Shown piece after piece: positions 1 through 6,723 of a DNA stretch of 6,762 nt. The stretch comes from Boseongicola sp. SB0675_bin_26 (lineage in GTDB: Bacteria > Pseudomonadota > Alphaproteobacteria > Rhodobacterales > Rhodobacteraceae), in assembly GCA_009843725.1 (NCBI GenBank), contig VYCX01000155.1:1-6762 (forward strand). Direction: 5' to 3'. Under the pieces are notes generated by a model that made no database searches, was not told where the DNA came from, and saw only the letters and a list, made by a program, of their open reading frames with translations. How positions within the stretch are numbered: the stretch's first letter is position 1; each line of letters begins with the position of its first letter. The translations under genes were made by a program, and so were the position numbers.

Positions 1-1453
1 CGGAAAGGATCTTGCTGGTGCGGAAGACCGCCGCGTCGGACTGCATCGTCCTTTGCATCTCGAGCCGGAGCTCCGCCGTCGGAACGGCGCCGTCGGCGTG
101 CCGGAACCTGTCGAACCGGTCGAGGGCGGCATCGACCGACGCCTTGTTCAGCTCCGGATTGCCGCCCGTGCGGTCCACGACCTGGCCTGCGCGGATCGCG
201 GCCGCACGCCCGAAGACCACGAGGTCGATCAGCGAGTTCGAGCCGAGCCGGTTCGCCCCGTGGACGCTTGCGCAGCCTGCCTCGCCCACGGCCATGATGC
301 CCGGCGCGACGCGATCCGGATCGTCAGATGACGGGTTCAGCACCTCCCCCCAGTAGTTCGTCGGCACGCCGCCCATGTTGTAGTGCACGGTCGGCAGTAC
401 CGGGATCGGCTCCCGCGTCAGGTCCACGCCCGCGAATATGCGCGCGGATTCAGAGATGCCCGGAAGACGCTCCGCCAGCGTGTCGGGCGGCAGGTGGTTC
501 AGGTGAAGGTGGATGTGGTCCTTTTCCGCGCCGACGCCGCGGCCCTCGCGTATCTCCATGGTCATGCACCGGCTCACGACGTCACGGCTGGCAAGGTCCT
601 TGTAGGTGGGCGCATAGCGTTCCATGAACCGCTCGCCCTCGGAATTCGTGAGATAGCCGCCCTCGCCGCGGGCGCCTTCGGTGATGAGGCAGCCGGAGCC
701 GTAGATCCCGGTCGGGTGGAACTGCACGAACTCCATGTCCTGCAAAGGCAGCCCGGCCCGCGCCGCCATGCCGCCGCCGTCGCCGGTGCAGGTGTGGGCC
801 GAGGTCGCAGAGAAGTACGCCCGGCCATAGCCCCCGGTCGCCAGCACCGTCATCTTCGCGCTGAAGACGTGGATCGACCCGTCCTCCAGGCTCCATGCAA
901 GGATGCCCTGGCAGGTGCCGTTCTCGGCCATGACCAGGTCGATCGCGAAATACTCGACGTAGAATTCCGCGTCATGCTTCAGCGACTGGCCGTAGAGCGT
1001 GTGCAGTATCGCGTGCCCGGTCCTGTCGGCGGCGGCGCAGGTGCGCTGGACGGGCGGGCCTTCCCCGAACTCCGTCGTGTGGCCGCCGAACGGCCGCTGG
1101 TAGATCCGGCCGGATTCGGTCCGCGAGAACGGAACGCCGTAGTGCTCAAGCTCGTAGACGGCGGCAGGCGCCTCGCGGGCCAGGTACTCCATCGCGTCGG
1201 TGTCGCCGAGCCAGTCCGACCCCTTCACCGTGTCGTACATGTGCCATTGCCAGTGGTCGGGGCCCATGTTGCCGAGCGAGGCCGCGATGCCGCCCTGCGC
1301 CGCCACAGTGTGCGAGCGGGTCGGGAAGACCTTCGTGATGCAGGCTGTCCTCAGCCCCTGTTCGGCCATTCCCAGCGTCGCGCGAAGGCCCGATCCCCCT
1401 GCTCCCACCACTATGCAGTCGAACTCGTGCGTCTCGTATTCGTATGCGGCCAT
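1..1453 (-). CDS. sdhA: Succinate dehydrogenase flavoprotein subunit (C-terminus outside window)
   Basis: Catalytic subunit of succinate dehydrogenase (complex II): it oxidises succinate to fumarate with covalently bound FAD on the cytoplasmic face of the inner membrane. The first 484 residues are present without interruption; the family is about 600 residues, so roughly 115 lie beyond the left edge. Visible signatures are the FAD-binding GAGGSG (17-22), the FAD-attachment motif SHTVAAQGG (His48), QFHPTG (His246), TEGARGEGG (258-266), RDVV (Arg290), VHYNMGG (His357) and HGANRLG (Arg402). These correspond to the E. coli SdhA active-site residues His242, Arg286, His354 and Arg399. The start is the ATG at 1453, preceded by an AGGA-type site that overlaps the sdhD stop codon; the gap to sdhD is only 8 bases, so translational coupling is likely. 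It belongs to the sdhCDA(B) operon. The identification is very secure. Confidence 0.98.
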   Translation of the reverse strand, partial: MAAYEYETHEFDCIVVGAGGSGLRATLGMAEQGLRTACITKVFPTRSHTVAAQGGIAASLGNMGPDHWQWHMYDTVKGSDWLGDTDAMEYLAREAPAAVYELEHYGVPFSRTESGRIYQRPFGGHTTEFGEGPPVQRTCAAADRTGHAILHTLYGQSLKHDAEFYVEYFAIDLVMAENGTCQGILAWSLEDGSIHVFSAKMTVLATGGYGRAYFSATSAHTCTGDGGGMAARAGLPLQDMEFVQFHPTGIYGSGCLITEGARGEGGYLTNSEGERFMERYAPTYKDLASRDVVSRCMTMEIREGRGVGAEKDHIHLHLNHLPPDTLAERLPGISESARIFAGVDLTREPIPVLPTVHYNMGGVPTNYWGEVLNPSSDDPDRVAPGIMAVGEAGCASVHGANRLGSNSLIDLVVFGRAAAIRAGQVVDRTGGNPELNKASVDAALDRFDRFRHADGAVPTAELRLEMQRTMQSDAAVFRTSKILS

Positions 1454-1461
1454 CGGTCTTC

Positions 1462-1833
1462 CTATAGCGCGATGCGGGCGACGGCAAAGAGGCCGGCGGC
1501 CACCGCGCCGTAGCAGAGGCAGGTCGTCAGGATGATCGTGTACTCCCGGAGGACCCCGTGAACGTAGTCCTCGATCACCATCTGGATGCCGTTCTTGAAA
1601 TGCACCAGGCCAACAACGATCGTCAGTGCGGCCACGATTGCCGGAAACGGCTGCGCGAAATACGCCACGACCTCGGCATGAGGCCGGCCAAGCATGGGCC
1701 CGAACGTGAAGACGAAGGCGGGAACGAGAAACGCCAGGGCGACGCTGGACTTCGTCATGCCCCAGTGCCTGAGCGTGCCATCGCGGGCCGAACCATGGCC
1801 CTTTGCGCGCTTGCGGTCGGTCATGTAGCTCAT
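1462..1833 (-). CDS. sdhD: Succinate dehydrogenase membrane anchor subunit SdhD
   Basis: Hydrophobic anchor of complex II, 123 residues, which with SdhC holds heme b and the ubiquinone site in the inner membrane. After a polar N-terminus it shows three membrane segments at about 29-48, 63-86 and 98-121. His78 lies 12 residues before Tyr90 in an EDYVHG motif; this is the same spacing as the heme-ligand His71 and the quinone-site Tyr83 of E. coli SdhD. The ATG at 1833 has a strong GGGAGG site 5 bases upstream, which directly follows the sdhC TAG stop. The gap to sdhC is 10 bases and to sdhA 8 bases, so the three genes form one transcript. Sequence conservation in this family is low, and the call rests on position, topology and the His/Tyr pair. 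Confidence 0.93.
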   Translation of the reverse strand: MSYMTDRKRAKGHGSARDGTLRHWGMTKSSVALAFLVPAFVFTFGPMLGRPHAEVVAYFAQPFPAIVAALTIVVGLVHFKNGIQMVIEDYVHGVLREYTIILTTCLCYGAVAAGLFAVARIAL

Positions 1834-1843
1834 CGGCGCCTCC

Positions 1844-2227
1844 CTACACGACCAGGACGGTCGCGACGGTCAGGGCGACGGAAAGGACCACGATCGCGAT
1901 GCCCGTCCTCTCGGCGGTCGCGACATCGAGACCGCGTCCCGTGTCCCAGTAGAGATGCCGCAACCCTGCCAGCGCGTGATACCAGAGAGCCCAGGCGGAA
2001 AGCGTCATGATCACGTTGCCGGGCCAGGAGGTCATGAACCCGTCCGCCAGCGCGAACTGCTGCGCCGAGACCGCCGCTGCAAGGAACCACCAGACGACGA
2101 GAAGCGCCGCCAGGATGAGCGAACTGCCGCTGATGCGCGTCAGGATCGACGTCATCGAGGTGACCTGCGGACGGTATACCGTCAGGTGCGGCGACAGGGG
2201 CCTGTTGCCCCGGTTCACGTCGGCCAT
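1844..2227 (-). CDS. sdhC: Succinate dehydrogenase cytochrome b556 subunit SdhC
   Basis: Cytochrome b subunit of complex II, 127 residues, embedded in the inner membrane, where it supplies one heme b ligand and part of the ubiquinone pocket. The family N-terminal signature RPLSPHLTVYRP is at 9-20. SILTRISG (27-34) contains Ser27 and Arg31, matching the E. coli quinone-site residues in identity and number. His84 in WYHALAGLRH corresponds to the E. coli heme ligand His84. Three membrane segments lie at about 34-54, 70-92 and 107-127. The reading frame stays open upstream to about 2497, but the ATG at 2227 is chosen because the conserved N-terminus begins there and a GGGAG site sits 7 bases upstream. 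It is the first gene of the sdh operon and is followed closely by sdhD. Confidence 0.96.
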   Translation of the reverse strand: MADVNRGNRPLSPHLTVYRPQVTSMTSILTRISGSSLILAALLVVWWFLAAAVSAQQFALADGFMTSWPGNVIMTLSAWALWYHALAGLRHLYWDTGRGLDVATAERTGIAIVVLSVALTVATVLVV

Positions 2228-2259
2228 GCCGTGGCTCCCGTTTTGTGGGCGTCCTGACC

Positions 2260-2287
2260 TCAATAGCAGAACCGACGGGCTTGTCAC
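2260..2287 (-). promoter_or_regulatory. Candidate sdhCDAB promoter
   Basis: On the minus strand GTGACA (five of six matches to the sigma-70 -35 consensus; plus-strand positions 2282-2287) is followed after 16 bases by TATTGA (2260-2265, three of six -10 matches). The predicted start, near 2253, would leave a leader of about 25 bases before the sdhC ATG, a sensible length. The -10 element is weak and the call comes from inspection only. It would let sdh be expressed independently of mch and mcl2 upstream. Confidence 0.35.
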
Positions 2288-2493
2288 GGCCCCGCGACGC
2301 AGCAACGCAGGCACCTTCAACCCCGGCGGCCGGAATCCACGTCCGCTTGACCCGCCTGACACCCACCTGCGGGTTCCGCCCGCGCCCGCACGCGCCGCGC
2401 AGGCGTGCGCTGCCGGGCCCGAGCACCGGAATCCATGGCCAACGGGATCGGCGCCGGACCGGTGTCGGCTGCCGATTCCCTGCCCACGCCACG
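2288..2493. other. mch-sdhC intergenic region with short repeats, no gene seen
   Basis: The spacer of 266 bases between mch and sdhC (2228-2493) is GC-rich and shows no credible coding region with a ribosome binding site. It holds a 10-base direct repeat CCGGAATCCA at 2330-2339 and 2426-2435. A short inverted repeat GCGCA/TGCGC is at 2397-2410, and ATCGGC (2447-2452) faces GCCGAT (2471-2476) just past the mch stop. None is followed by a T run on the minus strand, so there is no classical intrinsic terminator for mch; a Rho-dependent end or read-through into sdh are both possible. Confidence 0.4.
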
Positions 2494-3522
2494 TCACACG
2501 GGGATCAGCGCCCAGCAGTCCAGGTCAAGCAGAACGCCGTCCACGTGTTTCCCGTCCTCGTCCTTGAGCGCGAAGGGGGCCGCCTCGGGCTTGTGCGCGA
2601 CAAGCCGGAGACGCAGGGCGCCGATGCCGGGCGTGCCTGTAGCGGCCTTCTCCAGCACCTCGGACCAGCAGCAGACCGTGTCGCCCGCGAAGCAGGGCGC
2701 GACATGGTTGCCAGCGTTCAGGCCCACGATCATCTGGGCGTTCGCGAGGCCGTTGAAGGAAAGCGCCCGCGCCATGGAGATCACGTGGCCACCGTAGATG
2801 AGCCGTCGTCCGTCCTCGCGAGACGTGGCATCGAAATGCACGCGGGCCGTGTTCTGCCAGAGACGGGTGGCCAGCATGTGCTCTGCTTCCTCGATGGTCA
2901 CGCGGTCGACATGGTCGATGGTCTCGCCTACTTCGTAGTCGCCCCAGCGATGCGGCTCTCCCGCATGCCCGTAGTCGTAGCCGTCAAACGAAAGCCCTTG
3001 GGGAATCACGAGGTCCTGCGGACGAACGCTTTCGGACAGCTCGGGAACCAGGGGCTTCGGTGCGGGCGAGCCCGGGTCGCGCTTGCGCACCATGACCCAG
3101 CGGACGTAGCTGAGCACGGCATCGCCCCGCTCGTTCCGGCCAGCCGTGCGAACCCAGACCACGCCCGTCCTGCCGCTCGAGTTCTCCTTCACGCCGATGA
3201 CTTCGGAGGTGGCCGCGAGCGTCTCGCCCGGATGGACCGGCATGAGCCAGCGGCCTTCCGCGTAACCGATATTCGCCACCGCGTTGAGCGAGATGTCCGG
3301 CACCGTGCTCCCGAAAACCGTGTGGAACACGAGCAGGTTGTCCAAGGGACCGCCCTGGCCGCAGGAGCGCGCGAACGCGATGGAGGAATTGAACGCGTGC
3401 CGGGACGGGTACAGCGCATGATAGAGCGCCCTCTCGCCGTCGCCCAGGGTGCGGGGGACCGCGTGCCGGATCGTGTCCCCGACCCGGAAGTCCTCGAAGA
3501 ATCTTCCCTGGCTCGCCTTCAC
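2494..3522 (-). CDS. mch: Mesaconyl-CoA hydratase (beta-methylmalyl-CoA dehydratase), MaoC-like
   Basis: Reversible hydration of mesaconyl-C1-CoA to (2R,3S)-beta-methylmalyl-CoA, a late step of the ethylmalonyl-CoA pathway of acetate assimilation; cytoplasmic. The 342-residue protein is a double hot-dog fold. An N-terminal MaoC-like half (about 6-150) opens with GRFFEDFRVGDTI, and a C-terminal half (about 190-342) opens with GDYEVGETI and carries QNTARVHFDA (223-232) and YGGHVISMA (243-251). This arrangement, the length and the neighbouring malyl-CoA enzyme match the Rhodobacter mch family. Start choice: an in-frame ATG at 3534 has no ribosome binding site, whereas the GTG at 3522 has GGAGG 5 bases upstream and gives MKASQGRFF, so GTG is preferred; the alternative adds four residues. 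It lies 78 bases downstream of mcl2, on the same strand and probably in the same transcript. Other MaoC-type hydratase specificities are possible but less likely in this context. Confidence 0.93.
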   Translation of the reverse strand: MKASQGRFFEDFRVGDTIRHAVPRTLGDGERALYHALYPSRHAFNSSIAFARSCGQGGPLDNLLVFHTVFGSTVPDISLNAVANIGYAEGRWLMPVHPGETLAATSEVIGVKENSSGRTGVVWVRTAGRNERGDAVLSYVRWVMVRKRDPGSPAPKPLVPELSESVRPQDLVIPQGLSFDGYDYGHAGEPHRWGDYEVGETIDHVDRVTIEEAEHMLATRLWQNTARVHFDATSREDGRRLIYGGHVISMARALSFNGLANAQMIVGLNAGNHVAPCFAGDTVCCWSEVLEKAATGTPGIGALRLRLVAHKPEAAPFALKDEDGKHVDGVLLDLDCWALIPV

Positions 3523-3523
3523 G

Positions 3524-3586
3524 TCACCCTCCATGCCCCGGCTGCAGCTTCGCGTCGCGCTTCCTTGCGCCCCGCCGCTTCCGCAT
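3524..3586 (-). CDS. Possible 20-residue basic leader ORF upstream of mch
   Basis: In the 78-base gap between mcl2 and mch there is an ATG at 3586 opening a 20-codon frame that begins MRKRRGARKRD. Nine of its 20 residues are Arg, Lys or His. Its TGA stop ends one base before the GTG start of mch, and the mch ribosome binding site lies inside its last codons, the layout expected of a translationally coupled leader peptide. Its own ribosome binding site is poor (CGGGAC 8 bases upstream). The frame could be fortuitous in GC-rich DNA; no function is recognised. Confidence 0.25.
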   Translation of the reverse strand: MRKRRGARKRDAKLQPGHGG

Positions 3587-3600
3587 GTTTGCGTCCCGGG

Positions 3601-4458
3601 TCATGCCCCTGCCCGTTCGCGGATCGCGTCCGCCTTGGCAAGGACGGCGCGGGCCGTCTCGACATGAAGGTTCTCGACGATCCGCCCATCCACCACGGCC
3701 ACCGCCTCGCCGCGCGCGATGGCGTCGTCGTATGCCTCGATCTGCCGCCTCGCAAGTTCGGTTTCCGCCTCGCTTGGCGCGAAGACCGCGTTTGCGACGC
3801 CGATCTGCGAGGGATGGATCAGGGTCTTGCCGTCCATCCCGAGCGCCCTTCCCTGTTCGCATTCGGCCCGGAATCCGTCTTCGTCCCTGAAGGCGTTGTA
3901 CACGCCGTCGACGCAGGCGATGCCAGTGGTCCGTGCGGCGAGAAGCACGGCCTGAAGCGCCGTCATCATCGCCATCCGGTCGCCTCCGGTGGAGCAGCCG
4001 ATCTCCTTGGCAAGATCGTTCGTGCCGAGAACGAAGCCCTCAACCGGGGTCAGCGCGGCAATGTCGGGCGCGTTCAGGACGCCGCGCGGGGTTTCCATCA
4101 TGCACCAGACGGGCGTTCCAGGCACAAGGGCGGCAACCTGTTCCACCTGCCCCGGATCTTCCGCCTTGGGCAGGAGCACGGCGTCGCACTTCATCCCGGC
4201 GACGGCTCGTGCGTCGGCATCGCCCCATTCGGTGTCGGTCCCGTTGATGCGCACGATCCGCTGCCTGTGCCCGAAATCCCCGGCGTCGAGAGCGCGGGCC
4301 AGGGTCTCGCGGGCCGAGAGCTTCTCGGCAGGGGCAACCGCGTCCTCGAGATCGAATATGACCGAATCGACATCGAGCGTCCCGACCTTTTCGAGGGCAC
4401 GGGTCTTCGAGGCAGGCACGTAGAGAACGGAGCGGCAGAGCCTTTGCGGAGCGGCCAT
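3601..4458 (-). CDS. mcl2: (3S)-malyl-CoA thioesterase (CitE/HpcH lyase family)
   Basis: Member of the CitE/HpcH/malyl-CoA lyase TIM-barrel family, 285 residues, cytoplasmic. In Rhodobacter the paralogue at this place between mch and mdh, Mcl2, hydrolyses (3S)-malyl-CoA to malate and CoA, while the separate Mcl1 does the lyase reactions. Visible family motifs are SVLYVPASK (10-18), VIFDLEDAV (33-41), VRING (69-73, substrate/CoA Arg70), METPRG (121-126, metal ligand Glu122), GTNDLAKE (145-152, metal ligand Asp148) and GKTLIHPSQI (210-219). The frame stays open upstream to 4893 across the mdh start. The ATG at 4458 is chosen because homology starts there and AAGGAAGG stands a few bases upstream. 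The 285-residue length fits Mcl2 better than the roughly 320 of Mcl1. No other citrate lyase subunit genes are present, so a citrate lyase role is unlikely. It is divergent from mdh. Confidence 0.9.
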   Translation of the reverse strand: MAAPQRLCRSVLYVPASKTRALEKVGTLDVDSVIFDLEDAVAPAEKLSARETLARALDAGDFGHRQRIVRINGTDTEWGDADARAVAGMKCDAVLLPKAEDPGQVEQVAALVPGTPVWCMMETPRGVLNAPDIAALTPVEGFVLGTNDLAKEIGCSTGGDRMAMMTALQAVLLAARTTGIACVDGVYNAFRDEDGFRAECEQGRALGMDGKTLIHPSQIGVANAVFAPSEAETELARRQIEAYDDAIARGEAVAVVDGRIVENLHVETARAVLAKADAIRERAGA

Positions 4459-5665
<1,207 letters not shown>

Positions 5666-5672
5666 GGCGGTT

Positions 5673-5691
5673 TCCGGACTTCGGGTCCGGA
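5673..5691 (+). terminator. Perfect 7-bp hairpin just after mdh
   Basis: TCCGGAC and GTCCGGA form a perfect 7-bp stem around a TTCGG loop, starting 7 bases after the mdh stop. There is no T run behind it, so it is not a textbook intrinsic terminator. It may stabilise the mdh mRNA 3' end or assist termination together with the hairpins that follow. Confidence 0.4.
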
Positions 5692-5701
5692 GTCACGACC
5701 C

Positions 5702-5743
5702 GACGCGCGGATGCGCGTCAAGCGGGCCTTGACGGGCCCTTGA
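5702..5743. repeat. Two further stem-loops downstream of mdh
   Basis: GACGCGC (5702-5708) pairs with GCGCGTC (5713-5719) around a GGAT loop. Directly after, TCAAG (5718-5722) can pair with CTTGA (5739-5743), continued inward by GGCC (5725-5728) with GGCC (5735-5738) after a 2-base bulge. The two stems share two bases, so they may be alternatives. With the hairpin at 5673 they make a structured mdh 3' region; none has a T tail. Confidence 0.35.
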
Positions 5744-5972
5744 TGCGAAAGCCCGCGCGTTGTCACCGTGTCGACTCCTCCTGCCTCGGAACGCAGGATG
5801 CACCCGCACAAGGCATGAACCCGTGAAATCACGGGTGGCAACGCGGTTGACGGGTGCCGACCGGACCTTCTCGAATGACGAGGCCGCTCCCGGCCAGGCC
5901 CGCGCCGCTTGACCCGGACGGCCAACCGTTCCCGCGCCAGTTCCCTCTCGAGCGGCTCCATCCGCGAAAGGC
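5744..5972. other. Gene-poor stretch between mdh and the transposase stub
   Basis: Open frames here lack ribosome binding sites and recognisable motifs. The stretch contains one copy of a split repeat (GTCACCGTG with TCGAC at 5762-5775, the other copy at 6182-6197) and the palindrome at 5819-5836. It is probably eroded DNA from the insertion that left the transposase stub. Confidence 0.35.
5819..5836. repeat. 18-base palindrome with 8-base arms
   Basis: ACCCGTGA and TCACGGGT flank a central AA, giving an 8-base perfect inverted repeat, or a 7-bp stem with an AAAT loop if transcribed. It stands in otherwise non-coding DNA between mdh and the IS remnant. It could be an operator, a bidirectional terminator stem or part of a repeat family; no T run follows on either strand. 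Confidence 0.5.
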
Positions 5973-6104
5973 GGCCGACTTGAACGCGGCCAGCGAGTCC
6001 GGTGCCTGCGAGCCTCCCGAGAGCGCTGCCTCGGCTTCCCCGCGGTGCGCCGTTCCGGGCCGGGCAACCTGGGACAGCCACGCCTGGAACCGTTCCTGAT
6101 CCAT
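5973..6104 (-). pseudogene. N-terminal fragment of an ISXO2-like (IS1595 family) transposase
   Basis: A frame opening with ATG at 6104 (another ATG lies directly before it at 6107) reads MDQERFQAWLSQV, then RGEAEAALSGG, then DSLAAFKSA. From memory this is the typical start of ISXO2-like transposases of the IS1595 family (MDQERF-AWL-Q, then EAE-LSG, then SLAA). Similarity stops at about residue 44. The CPHC zinc ribbon that should follow near residue 52 and the whole DDE-type catalytic domain are absent. The frame continues with unrelated sequence to a stop at 5829. A GGGGG-rich stretch lies upstream, and a small stem (CCCTG 6116-6120 with CAGGG 6127-6131) is adjacent. The fragment is non-functional and marks an old insertion beside mdh. 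No terminal inverted repeats could be identified. Confidence 0.65.
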
Positions 6105-6197
6105 CATCGCTCGCCCCCTGCTTCGCCAGGGAACACCCACGACTTGCAGACAGAGCGCCAAGGTTCGGCCAATTGCGGGCGGTCACCGTGAGTCGAC
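5973..6197 (-). mobile_element. Degenerate IS1595-family insertion remnant (extent uncertain)
   Basis: The span covers the transposase stub plus its upstream DNA to the right-hand copy of the GTCACCGTG repeat. Only the protein similarity is firm; the boundaries are inferred. A second copy of the repeat at 5762-5770 might mark the original left side, but no matching inverted ends are visible inside the repeats. Confidence 0.35.
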
Positions 6198-6263
6198 ATG
6201 CCGACGGTTTCCCTTTCTGCCCACTTTGAGGCAATCGATGCCACGCCGCCTTGGAAAAGCGCC

Positions 6264-6292
6264 TTCGCACTTGCGTTTGGGAATTATATACT
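6264..6292 (+). promoter_or_regulatory. Sigma-70-like promoter for the 72-residue ORF
   Basis: TTCGCA (6264-6269, four of six) and TATACT (6287-6292, five of six matches to TATAAT) are separated by exactly 17 bases, inside the first clearly AT-rich patch of the window (AATTATATA). The predicted start near 6300 gives a leader of about 48 bases before the ATG at 6348. It is the best-looking promoter in this window, although it is unlike the weak boxes of the neighbouring native genes. Confidence 0.5.
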
Positions 6293-6321
6293 TGCCGGAC
6301 GCATGATTTTCGCCTAGACCT

Positions 6322-6337
6322 TCCCGAAATCGGGAGG
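6322..6337 (+). promoter_or_regulatory. Ribosome binding site held in a hairpin
   Basis: TCCCG (6322-6326) pairs with CGGGA (6331-6335) around AAAT, and the preceding CC can extend the pairing to GG at 6336-6337 across one bulged T. The GGGAGG ribosome binding site of the 72-residue ORF (6332-6337, 10 bases before the ATG) lies in the 3' arm and would be masked when the stem forms. This suggests restrained or conditional translation, by inference only. Confidence 0.4.
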
Positions 6338-6347
6338 CTTTGGCAAC

Positions 6348-6566
6348 ATGAAAATACGACCGTTCCTCACCCTGACATTGAAAATTCCTGTGCGGACAGC
6401 GTTCGGAACGGTGCGGATAGGCATAGGATTCTTAGTTCGATTGAACCGCAAGGAATGGTTCTACATCCTCGCGATTCTCGTATCTGCGTATCTGCTGGTG
6501 GTGCTATTGCCCTTAATTGTCGGGCTAGCTACAGGTATTTGCGCAAGTGAGACAAGCCCATGCTGA
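6348..6566 (+). CDS. Small single-pass membrane protein, unknown function
   Basis: 72 residues; not recognised. The first 36 residues are strongly basic with interspersed hydrophobics (Lys2, Arg4, Lys12, Arg16, Arg23, Arg31, Arg34, Lys35). A continuous hydrophobic helix follows from Trp37 to about Ala61 (FYILAILVSAY, then LLVVLLPLIVGLA), ending in a short polar tail with two cysteines. The charge pattern predicts a cytoplasmic N-terminus. It has a good promoter and a GGGAGG site 10 bases before its ATG. Its codons are less GC-biased than those of the metabolic genes (several ATA, CGA, TTA), fitting recent transfer. Its last 38 bases overlap the end of the convergent gene at 6529. It could be a small hypothetical, a toxin-like peptide or a regulator of a membrane complex; no basis to choose. 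Confidence 0.5.
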   Translation: MKIRPFLTLTLKIPVRTAFGTVRIGIGFLVRLNRKEWFYILAILVSAYLLVVLLPLIVGLATGICASETSPC

Positions 6567-6723
6567 CGATAGCGCCGCTTAGCATGAAGTCCTTTACATC
6601 GCGCAGTTCGTCCTCGCAGAGCCAACCGAATTTTGGAGCCAGCATGTGAATGCCAAGTGTGACAATGGCAGCGGCGACAATCACGAAAACAAGAATCATG
6701 AGGGCATTTAGACGGATCTTCAT
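6529..6723 (-). CDS. Small hydrophobic protein, unknown function (start uncertain)
   Basis: 64 residues from the ATG at 6723; not recognised. It shows an N-terminal membrane helix (about 5-27, LMILVFVIVAAAIV onward), a polar segment with GWLCEDELRDVKD (33-45), and a second moderately hydrophobic stretch (LSGAIVSMGLS, 48-58) ending in LRKYL. Codons such as GTC, GCC, GAC and ATC look genuinely coding. No ribosome binding site precedes this ATG. The frame stays open to the right edge, with a TTG at 6756, so the true start may be upstream or outside the window. The 3' end overlaps the convergent 72-residue ORF by 38 bases. The DNA is AT-richer than the core genes. Confidence 0.5.
   Translation of the reverse strand: MKIRLNALMILVFVIVAAAIVTLGIHMLAPKFGWLCEDELRDVKDFMLSGAIVSMGLSHLRKYL

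Noticed and set aside
383..1513. 376-codon plus-strand frame opposite sdhA
   Set aside because: sdhA on the minus strand is unmistakable; the plus frame has no motifs and arises from codon bias.
3601..4458. Citrate lyase beta subunit (citE)
   Set aside because: The family is shared, but no citD/citF/citC/citG neighbours exist and the mch-mdh context fits malyl-CoA thioesterase.
5744..5972. Possible tRNA, small RNA gene or CRISPR repeats in the gene-poor stretch
   Set aside because: No cloverleaf with a T-loop, no regularly spaced repeats; only isolated hairpins and one palindrome.
6251..6550. 99-codon plus-strand frame from a TTG at 6251
   Set aside because: It has no ribosome site, would cover the predicted promoter, and reads as unpatterned sequence, while the frame at 6348 gives a clean membrane protein with an upstream GGGAGG.
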